19,253 bases of DNA from Prevotellaceae bacterium. Lineage in GTDB: Bacteria; Bacteroidota; Bacteroidia; Bacteroidales; Bacteroidaceae. The stretch spans positions 1 through 19,253 of the forward strand of contig CAJPLH010000015.1 in the NCBI GenBank assembly GCA_905371275.1, in the 5' to 3' direction. A program made the position numbers and the translations under genes. Positions 4,688 through 12,400 of the stretch are shown here, piece after piece. The stretch's first letter is position 1, and the number at the start of each line of letters is the position of its first letter. Below the pieces are notes generated by a model. That model searched no databases, had not been told where the DNA came from, and worked only from the letters and a program-made list of their open reading frames with translations.

Positions 4688-6832
4688 TTATTTGCCATTC
4701 GTAGTAGCCGAGCCATCAGTGCGGAGTTGGTCATAACCTGCAAAGCGACTTGAAGAGGGATAACCACGACGGAGTTGGTCGGCTTGCACCAACTGCAAAC
4801 GACGCAAAAATTGGTCGTAGTTGCGGCGCGATTGTGGAGTCCAAGCCACTTCTGCTAGTGCCATTGCACGAGGGAAAGCTTGATAGTACACGCGTTCGGG
4901 CTGGGGCATACATTCACTCCAAAGCGTACCAGTGACACCAAAGAGGAAATCGCGTTTGAAAGCCTCATCTTGTCCCCAACGTGGGTCAAGTTCATAGACA
5001 CGTTTGAGACTCGTCACAGGCATTCCCCAGTTCACTTCGGGCAAGTCGCCTTTGTCCATGGGATAATCCAAATAGCAGTGCTCACCTGGGCAGAGCATAA
5101 TTTTAGCCTTGTTGGCACGCGCTGCGTCAATGGCGGTTTTGGTGAGTCCGTGACGCCAAGCAAAAGTCACACATCCGGGTTGAATTTCCTTGAAGTCCGT
5201 TTCATACCAGAACATGGGCGTCTTGCCGAGCTTGTCGCGCAGATGCGCAATCACTCGGTCGAAGAGATATTTCTGCAACTTCCAGTTTTCGGAGCGGTCG
5301 CGCGTGGCGATGCCGAGTTTTTCTTTGAGGGCGATGCAAGCAGAATCAGTGGTCCAATCATCGAGTGGCGGATTTCCGGCCTCATCTCCTCCGAGATGCA
5401 CATAAGGTGCAGGGAAAACAGTGGCGAGTTCATCGAAAACATCGAAGAGGAACTGATAGGTGAACTCAGAAGCTGGATTGAGGAGGTTGTTGGACACACC
5501 GCTGGTGGTGCGTACATCTACTTTCTTGTTGCCTACGGTGAGTTGCGGATAGGCGTGGATGGCAGCCACTTCGTGACCTGGCATTTCAATTTCGGGAATC
5601 ACCATGATGTGGTGTTTCGCTGCGAAATCCACAAGTTCGCGCATCTCGTTTTGGGTGTAAAAACCAGGACTGGTGTATTGCATATCGTCCATCGCTGGGC
5701 GTTGGCTACTTTCGGCTACAAGGCGTGGATATTTCTTGATTTCAATGCGCCATGCTTGGTCATCAACGAGGTGAAGATGGATGGCATTGTATTTGTAGCG
5801 CGCCATTTCAACAACCATTCGTTTGAGTTCTGCAAAGGGAATGAAGGTGCGCACGGGATCGACCATCAATTCGCGCACACGAGTGCGAGGAGCATCCACA
5901 ATTTTCACCGCTTCCAGCGTATTGGGCTGCGCGGTGAGGAGTTGTTCGAGCGTGGTGAGTCCATAGAAGACACCAGCAGGGGTGCTGCCTTTGATGACGA
6001 TGCCTTTTTTGTTGACCACTAATTCGTAGCCTTCTGCGTTTTGCACCGTGGCATCAAGGAGGAGCTGCACTTTTGCGCCTCCTCTCAACACGTTCAATCC
6101 GGCGCGTTCGCGAAGGATGCGACGCGCATAACCGGCTTCATTGGCTAGCGCCGGTGCAGCTTCGATTTTGCCGATGCGACTCACGTCAAGGGCTTTGCCT
6201 TGCTGCACTTCCAATTGCGTGGGGTAAGGGATGAGGGAGTATTTCTCTGTTGCAGCCTTTGTCCAAAGGTCGAAAGTCGCTTGTGGCAAATTAGCCGTGG
6301 GCACTCCTTCAAACGCGGCAAATCCTACGTTGCGCAATGTGGCACGCGAAAGGTCGAGTTTGCGAAGCGCGGAGCAACCATTGAATGCGCCATCTTCAAT
6401 GCTTTCCACAGAAGAAGGTAAGGTGATTTCTTCGAGGTTTTTGCAATTGAAAAAGGCTTGACGACCGATGCGTTTCACCCCATTGGGCAACACTACTTTG
6501 CGCAGTCCGCGATGTCCAAGGAATGCGTTGTCGGGAATTTCGGTGCAAGTGGCTGCACTGAGGTCGAGCACCTCAACATTGGGGCAGAGATCACGGATTT
6601 GACGAAAGTCTCCATTACGGTCGCTGCTCAATGTGCCAGTAAGCACAAGGGTGCGAAGCAAGGGTTTCTGCTGAGCAGGGAGCATATGCACGTTGGCGAC
6701 AGTTCCTACGTTCGAAATCTTTTCAGCTGAAACAGAGGAAGGTACAGCAGAAAGTGCTGTGGTTTGAGCTGGAGCCGAAAAGGCAGAAAGGCAGCATAGA
6801 AACGCCGCGGTGCAACGAGAAAATAGGTGCAT
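4688..6832 (-). CDS. Secreted GH20 beta-N-acetylhexosaminidase with leucine-rich-repeat head
   Basis: Removes terminal GlcNAc/GalNAc from glycans such as mucin or glycoprotein chains, probably in the periplasm or at the cell surface. 714 residues. A signal peptide ends near residue 22 (SAPAQ). About residues 85-190 carry BspA-type (LRR_5) repeats, for example IPDNAFLGHRGLRKVVLP and IGRQAFFNCKNLEEITLP. A GH20b domain follows (about 195-310), then the catalytic TIM barrel (about 315-690). The catalytic pair Asp483-Glu484 lies in HLGGDEAG; PEIEMPGH, WRIEIKKYP and TLWSE complete the active-site motifs. GH20 enzymes act by substrate-assisted catalysis. The fused LRR head is unusual and could bind host or glycan partners (inference). 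The start is set by the signal peptide. It lies 57 bp after tsaE with no promoter seen between them, so the two are probably co-transcribed. Confidence 0.95.
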   Translation of the reverse strand: MHLFSRCTAAFLCCLSAFSAPAQTTALSAVPSSVSAEKISNVGTVANVHMLPAQQKPLLRTLVLTGTLSSDRNGDFRQIRDLCPNVEVLDLSAATCTEIPDNAFLGHRGLRKVVLPNGVKRIGRQAFFNCKNLEEITLPSSVESIEDGAFNGCSALRKLDLSRATLRNVGFAAFEGVPTANLPQATFDLWTKAATEKYSLIPYPTQLEVQQGKALDVSRIGKIEAAPALANEAGYARRILRERAGLNVLRGGAKVQLLLDATVQNAEGYELVVNKKGIVIKGSTPAGVFYGLTTLEQLLTAQPNTLEAVKIVDAPRTRVRELMVDPVRTFIPFAELKRMVVEMARYKYNAIHLHLVDDQAWRIEIKKYPRLVAESSQRPAMDDMQYTSPGFYTQNEMRELVDFAAKHHIMVIPEIEMPGHEVAAIHAYPQLTVGNKKVDVRTTSGVSNNLLNPASEFTYQFLFDVFDELATVFPAPYVHLGGDEAGNPPLDDWTTDSACIALKEKLGIATRDRSENWKLQKYLFDRVIAHLRDKLGKTPMFWYETDFKEIQPGCVTFAWRHGLTKTAIDAARANKAKIMLCPGEHCYLDYPMDKGDLPEVNWGMPVTSLKRVYELDPRWGQDEAFKRDFLFGVTGTLWSECMPQPERVYYQAFPRAMALAEVAWTPQSRRNYDQFLRRLQLVQADQLRRGYPSSSRFAGYDQLRTDGSATTNGK

Positions 6833-6889
6833 AGATTAGGCTAAAAATGCGAGAAAACAAAATGAAGAGCGCGTTGCTGAGCAAGCAAT

Positions 6890-7321
6890 CTAGACGTCGA
6901 TGGTCACTTTTCGGCGACCGTCGGGTAATTCTTCGATTTCGACGCGCACGGCATTGTCGGGCAAGAGTGGCTCGATGAGTTCGGGCCACTCAATGAAACA
7001 AGGTGCTCCAGAATAGAAGTAGTCGTCGGTGCCAATGTCGAAGGCTTCTTCTACGTGCTTGATGCGATAGAAGTCGAAGTGGAACACTGGTCCTTCCAGT
7101 ACTGCGCTGTGGTATTCGTTAACGATGGCGAATGTGGGCGAATTGACCACATCGTCTACTCCCAAAACATCACAGAGTGCTTTGACAAAGGTGGTTTTGC
7201 CGGCTCCCATCTTGCCGTAGAAGGCGAAGACATTGCGGCTTTTATTGCGGAGATCGACCGCAGCCACAAATTCTTGTGCTGTGGTGTTGATGCTATCGAT
7301 GGTTTCTATGATAAATTCCAT
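6890..7321 (-). CDS. tsaE: tRNA threonylcarbamoyladenosine biosynthesis ATPase
   Basis: P-loop ATPase that drives the TsaBDE complex making t6A37 on ANN-decoding tRNAs; cytoplasmic. The 143 residues fit the family (about 140-155). The Walker A motif GKMGAGKTT (36-44) is intact. SPTFAIVNEY (61-70) and HFDFYRIKHVEEA are family hallmarks, and CFIEWPEL is the Walker B-like strand. The ATG at 7321 gives the normal N-terminus. A TAACTTTG box ends only 4 bp upstream, so the mRNA may be nearly leaderless. Downstream, the hexosaminidase gene starts 57 bp after the stop. Confidence 0.95.
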   Translation of the reverse strand: MEFIIETIDSINTTAQEFVAAVDLRNKSRNVFAFYGKMGAGKTTFVKALCDVLGVDDVVNSPTFAIVNEYHSAVLEGPVFHFDFYRIKHVEEAFDIGTDDYFYSGAPCFIEWPELIEPLLPDNAVRVEIEELPDGRRKVTIDV

Positions 7322-7325
7322 ACCG

Positions 7326-7333
7326 CAAAGTTA
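7326..7333 (-). promoter_or_regulatory. tsaE -7 promoter box abutting the start codon
   Basis: TAACTTTG on the minus strand matches TAnnTTTG and ends 4 bp before the tsaE ATG. No TTTG is present at the -33 spacing. If active, transcription would start at or within a few bases of the ATG. Confidence 0.5.
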
Positions 7334-7442
7334 CAATAAACCTTGAAATAGAGCATATTATTCGAAGAAAAATGCAGTTCTTCTCCCTTTGTTTTAACAT
7401 TTACAGAGAGCTTTTAGGGCTGACTCTCACAATGTTTCCAGC

Positions 7443-7485
7443 AAAAAAAGCGCGCATTCCCCTCGTTTTCTAGGAAATGCGCGCT
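7443..7485 (-). terminator. Rho-independent terminator of the DUF438 gene
   Basis: Arms 7473-7485 and 7449-7460 pair as AGCGCGCATT with AATGCGCGCT, then a one-base bulge and two more G-C pairs around a 12-nt loop. Seven U follow on the minus strand (A-run 7443-7449). It starts 25 nt after the DUF438 stop, isolating that gene from tsaE. Confidence 0.9.
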
Positions 7486-7509
7486 AAGTTTCAAGTTTTG
7501 AGATTTCGT

Positions 7510-9162
7510 TTACTTGCCTTGCGCAAGAAGTTCGCGAGTGATGCGTTGCAAACCTGCAATGAGTTTGTCGAGCGGCACTCCAGAACGGTCACTCATTTTC
7601 TGCACATCGGCTTTTTTTGCCATTATTTTGCCGAAAGGCGTGCGGAGCATTGCGAACAATGAGGAGATTTCTGTCAAACGATTGCGCAAGTCGGGGAATC
7701 GAGTCAATAAGTCCATCAAGTGAGTGGTGGGGGTGATGACTACTTGTCCTTCGCTGTCGTATTGCAGTCCTTCGTTGTTGGAAGCACTGTCGGCTGCATC
7801 GCCTGCGTCAGGGGTAGGCTGATGGGATGAAGCGTCCGAGGGAGTTTCTGTGGGAGCTTCCGTGGGAGCTTCCGTGGGAATCCCTTCATCGGTCGCCCAT
7901 TTGAGGAGAGTTTGTGAGCCTTCGAGGGCGCGGATGTGGGTGCAGTCTTGCATCACTTCGATGACTCCGCGGAAGTTGCCTTCAGCATCGCGCACTGCTA
8001 CATAAATGATGTAGATGAAGAACCCGGGTTTGTTGATCCAGAACTCAGCTTTGTCTTGTTCTCCACTGCGGAGTTTGTCGATGACTTCGCGCACCACGTG
8101 AGCACTCTTGCGAGGATGGCAATTCATCACTTGGCGGCCAATGACGTTTTTGCTGCGTGGGAAAATGCGGTGATCGGTGTCGGAATAGAAGCAAACGAGT
8201 TCGTTTTCATCTACAAAACTGATGTCGAAAGGCAGGTGTTGATAGATGAGATTGATTTGCTCCAAGGTGAGTTTACCAGTGGTGACATCGAGTTTCTCGC
8301 TTCCTCCGGCAGAATAGCCGTATTTGGAGAGAAGTTGTTGCAAGTCGGCGGCAAACCCAGCGGCTTCGGGAGCGGAAGATGCAGGAGTGTCGGTGGATTT
8401 TCCAGCAACGGTTGTGCCTTTGACACGCTTCTCCGCAGGGGTGAAGAAGGCGTATCCAATTTCCAAATCACCCTCTTTCATATCTTCAAATTCCTCGGCC
8501 GTGATCATGGCATAAGAAGTGGGATAGAGGATGGTTTCTTCCTTCTCCATCAAATCGCGACCGTAGAAAATGAGTTTTTTGCACGACTTGATGAACTCTT
8601 CTTCGTTGCCTGCTTCGAGGAGATTATAGGCATCGCGGATGTTGTCACGCACCATATCGTCAAAAGTCCACATCGTCGTGGTGGGACGGTCGAAGCCTTT
8701 TTGTTCCAAAAGGGGATAGAGCTGGTTTTGCTTTCGTGAATAGTGGATGGGGTATTTGCGAAGTTGGTCAAAAAGCTCCAACCACTGATTCTTGATGACG
8801 GGATATTGCACCAAGTCTTCCACGGCAAGGAGGAGGCGCTTCATCTCCTCGTTCTCTTGATAATAGCGAGAGAGAGGATGATCTTCGGGGACATTGGGAC
8901 GAGAATAGTCCATATATCCTTCAAAGAGTTGGATTTTTTGCGCCATGTTTTCGCGGATGCACTCTTCGTCGGTGTGTTCGATGAGCGTTTGTTCGATGAA
9001 AGCGAGGTGGAAGGGACGGATTTTCCCCACACGCTCTGCCACTTCTTTACGTCCTTCTTCGAGAGTTATTTTTCCTGTGACATAGCGTGTCTCAATATCT
9101 AAAACAGCTTGCATCTTGTCCAAATCGATTTGTGGAAGATGCGCTTGCATTTTATGATTCAT
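7510..9162 (-). CDS. DUF438 / hemerythrin-like / PAS / DUF1858 protein
   Basis: Probable cytoplasmic sensor; no enzymatic domain is seen. 550 residues. A DUF438 domain occupies about 1-90, then a hemerythrin-like helical bundle (about 95-215; HPLSRYYQENEEM, HYSRKQNQLYPLLE, MEKEETILYP). A PAS domain follows at about 300-415 (LPFDISFVDENELV, IGRQVMNCHPRKSAHVV, VIEVMQDCTHIR). A Pro/Thr/Glu linker (PTEAPTEAPTETPSD, about 429-443) leads to a C-terminal DUF1858 helical domain (about 474-545; ITPTTHLMDLLTRFP, SGVPLDKLIAGLQRIT). No signal peptide or membrane segment. Related proteins are thought to respond to oxygen, NO or redox state; that is family-level inference. The start at 9162 follows a clear promoter, and a strong terminator makes the gene monocistronic. 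Confidence 0.9.
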   Translation of the reverse strand: MNHKMQAHLPQIDLDKMQAVLDIETRYVTGKITLEEGRKEVAERVGKIRPFHLAFIEQTLIEHTDEECIRENMAQKIQLFEGYMDYSRPNVPEDHPLSRYYQENEEMKRLLLAVEDLVQYPVIKNQWLELFDQLRKYPIHYSRKQNQLYPLLEQKGFDRPTTTMWTFDDMVRDNIRDAYNLLEAGNEEEFIKSCKKLIFYGRDLMEKEETILYPTSYAMITAEEFEDMKEGDLEIGYAFFTPAEKRVKGTTVAGKSTDTPASSAPEAAGFAADLQQLLSKYGYSAGGSEKLDVTTGKLTLEQINLIYQHLPFDISFVDENELVCFYSDTDHRIFPRSKNVIGRQVMNCHPRKSAHVVREVIDKLRSGEQDKAEFWINKPGFFIYIIYVAVRDAEGNFRGVIEVMQDCTHIRALEGSQTLLKWATDEGIPTEAPTEAPTETPSDASSHQPTPDAGDAADSASNNEGLQYDSEGQVVITPTTHLMDLLTRFPDLRNRLTEISSLFAMLRTPFGKIMAKKADVQKMSDRSGVPLDKLIAGLQRITRELLAQGK

Positions 9163-9209
9163 AGTTAAGTATGCGTGTTGTTTGTTGTTGTATTGTTTGT
9201 TGTGTGGAG

Positions 9210-9240
9210 CAAATGTACAAATTTCTCAACACTCCACAAA
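9210..9240 (-). promoter_or_regulatory. Promoter of the DUF438 gene
   Basis: On the minus strand TTTG (9237-9240), a 19-bp spacer and TACATTTG (9210-9217) match the Bacteroidota consensus exactly. The leader of about 40 nt is an A/C-rich, G-poor tract with repeated CAACAAACAA-like words (9172-9200) and should be unstructured. It is back-to-back with the promoter at 9299-9330. Confidence 0.85.
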
Positions 9241-9298
9241 GTAGCGTCTGCATAAAATATAAATTTACCATTAAACTACACATTTTCTGACGTAACAC

Positions 9299-9330
9299 TT
9301 TGGTATTTCTATGGAATTCTACTAACTTTG
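9299..9330 (+). promoter_or_regulatory. Promoter of the alpha-2-macroglobulin gene
   Basis: TTTG (9299-9302), a 20-bp spacer and TAACTTTG (9323-9330) match the consensus exactly. The predicted start near 9336 leaves a leader of about 120 nt, with two small hairpins (CGGA/TCCG at about 9343 and GACC/GGTC at about 9357). It excludes the frame's first ATG at 9310, which lies upstream of the transcription start. Confidence 0.85.
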
Positions 9331-9458
9331 TCATTCAGAAACGGATTGTTTTTCCGACCTTAATGGTCTGTATTTTTAAGGAGATGAACCTCTGGAATCT
9401 AAGACCTTATTTGTTACCTCACCTATTTCGGATTCTCTTCGAGAAAAACTCACTGCTT

Positions 9459-12400
9459 ATGGACAAAAAGACTCTTATCGCTCTTGTACTTCCCTCATTA
9501 TTGGGAGCTTCTCAAATGCAAGCTGAGCGCACGACAAATACACCTCCACAGAAGGACGCGACTACGCAAACTTTCAAGGATTTGTGGAAAAATGTGGAAC
9601 AACACCGCAAGCAGGATTTACCCCAAAGTGCGCTAAAAGTAGTCAATGTGATTCATCAAAAAGCACAGAAAACCAACAATGCTTCGCATCTGATTGCAGC
9701 GATGCTCTCCACTTATCAGCTGGAAGAAGAGATTTCTTCCGATAGCACTCAAAGGGTGATTGAAGAAATGGAGCAATTTTGCGCTGCTGACACCCACACA
9801 GTGTCTCGTGCCTTGTGGAATTTCGTGCTGGCTCAAGTACTGTATCAGGAATACTTCCCGGACAATTTCTTTGATGACGAATCAATGGATATAGAAGACG
9901 AAATACAGGATGAATCTGCCGAAAATATCGGAGAAGAAAGTGAGAAGACTCAAAGGCAGCTCGCGCGTTCGCTCAAATATTTTCGAGTTGCCTTTGAACA
10001 CCTTCCAGAGTTGGCAGCTGCTAAAGTAGAGGATTATGACGCGCTCTTCGATGCTTCTCCCAAAGCTGCGGCAAGCATAGACCACAACCTTCTGGTGGTG
10101 CTACTCCAACATCTATTTACAATCGAAGATGCTTATTCCAAACGTCCATTCAGCGTTGCAGAATTTATTGCACTACTCGAAAAGTCGCGCGACCTGTTCC
10201 TTAAGAATCACCAAGAGCGCGCTGCGTTGCAGGCTGAGATTTTGCTCCTTCAAGCGAAAGGAGGCTCTTATCTGGAGAGTTTAACAGAAACACTCTCTTT
10301 GGAGGACGACGAAAATGCGAGCGAAGAATTGCAATTTGCCTTCCCATCAGCACAAGTGACTTTGGAAGCGGTGGAAAAAGTGCTGACACGCTATGGACAT
10401 CTCCCAGAAGCTGGCGAGGTGGCAGCACTGCAATGCCATCTCTTGGTGAGTGATAAGGAGCATCACGAGATGCAGTTGCCTAAAGCGATAGCATTGGCGC
10501 AAGAATATGCGAAGAAGTATGCGGACTACACCCACGAGTTCAAGAATTTCATCAAAGAACATACTTATCCCACCTTTGAAGTGAATTGGACTGACTACAA
10601 ATTAGAGAAAGTGGATCACGCGCTCTACCCAGAAACAGAGATGGTGCTCACTGTGAAATTCCGCAACGTGCAGAATGCAAGTCTGCGACTCTATCGTCTC
10701 AATAACATTTCTGCTACGGACTTAGAAAAGGCGCGTAAAGAGGACAAAGCACAAGAGAATCTTCAGAAAATCCTGAAAAAGCACGGAGAGAAAAAGCCTG
10801 TTTTCACAAAATTCTTCTCTCCCGCGGTTGCTCCTGCCTATGAAGAACGCAAAGACACGATTTCATTTCAAACTCCTCAATCAGGTGTTTATCTGATGCG
10901 CCTCTCCATAGATGGTTGGTATGACGAACTAGTTCCTTGTTTCGTGTCGCGCGGTCAACGTCTAGTTTTCCATAGTGCTAGTCGACACCAAGATGCTCCG
11001 GAATATCTCGTAGTAGATCAGCGTTCTGGAGAAGAAATCACCAACAAAGCCGACTTGGACGCTCTGCCCATTTTTGCAAAAATTCCCAACTGGCTGAAGC
11101 TCTCGCACACTCGTTTGGATTTGAGTGTGAAGCACAATTTCGAAGTCTACACCGATCGTGAAGTCTATCGTCCTAGCCAAAAGATGGAAGCCTCAGCTCT
11201 GCTCTATACGCAAGAAGGAGATATCTATAAGGTACTCCCCAATACGCGAGTGAGAGCGCGACTTTACGACACCGATGGCAAAGAGGTGAAGACACAAATG
11301 CTGACTTCTGACAATATGGGAGTCGTACAGACGCAATTTACTCTCCCCAAATACTGCAAACCAGGGAATTTCTCTGTGGAATTTGCTATGGTGGATGACA
11401 ATAACAACCCATATCCGGTAAAGGAAACCAAGTATTTCCGAGTAGAAGAATATAAGCGTCCGAATTTCTCGGTGAAACTCGACGACTTCACTCGCAAACT
11501 TGCGCTAACAGACAGCGTGAACTTTGAAGGAGTGGCAGAGACTTTCGCAGGAATTCCTGTTGCGAATGCAGTGCTTAAGTGGAAATTAAATTTCGACAGC
11601 TGGTATTTCTACCACAGCAGAAACAAAGGAGGGGTGGATCGTTCGTTGAAAAATCGCAGTGGAGAGACAAAAACGGACGAAAATGGGCGTTTCTCTATCC
11701 CCGTAGATTGGACATTTAAAGATGAAGCATCCCTCAGTCTGAACTTTTCTGTGGAGATTGTAGCTCCCGATGGCGAAGTGCAGAGCACTGGGTTCAGCCA
11801 GTGGATTTCTCCCCGAACTGAAGAAGAAGAGGAACAACCCCAAAAACCGCTCTTTGAGGTGACACATAATGAGGCTAAAGACGAAGCCAAACTCACCATC
11901 AATGGCAGTGGACGCCTTTTCCTCCGCTTGGTGAGTACTAATCGCGGTGTGATTGAGCGCAAAACGATAGACGTAAAAGACGGATACACCCACACTTTCC
12001 AATGGAGAGAAGAAGACAATCTCGGCGATGCGGTGACGGCTTATCTCTATCTGTTGAAAGATGGAGAGTTTCACACGAAAACCATCACTGTTATTCGTCC
12101 ACGTCCCGACAAACGTTTGCAACTTTCGTGGAGCACTTTTCGTTCTCAACTCACTCCTGGACAATGTGAAGAGTGGCAACTTCGCGTCACAAATCCCGAC
12201 GGCACACCGGCTGATGCCAATGTCATCGCACGATTGTATGACGCTTCACTCGATGCTCTTCTCAACAAAGGGAAGACTACGGAGAAAGACCCGTGGAAAT
12301 TCTCCTATCTTTTTCCGCGCGAAAAGCCTTCTGGAGATTGGTATGACCCCAGTCTGTTGATGCCTACCTTTTTTCCGCACTTTTCTTACAATTCATCCTA

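Noticed and set aside
4880..6022. Plus-strand 380-codon open frame
   Set aside because: Fully antisense to the GH20 gene, whose catalytic motifs prove the minus-strand frame; no family features on the plus strand.
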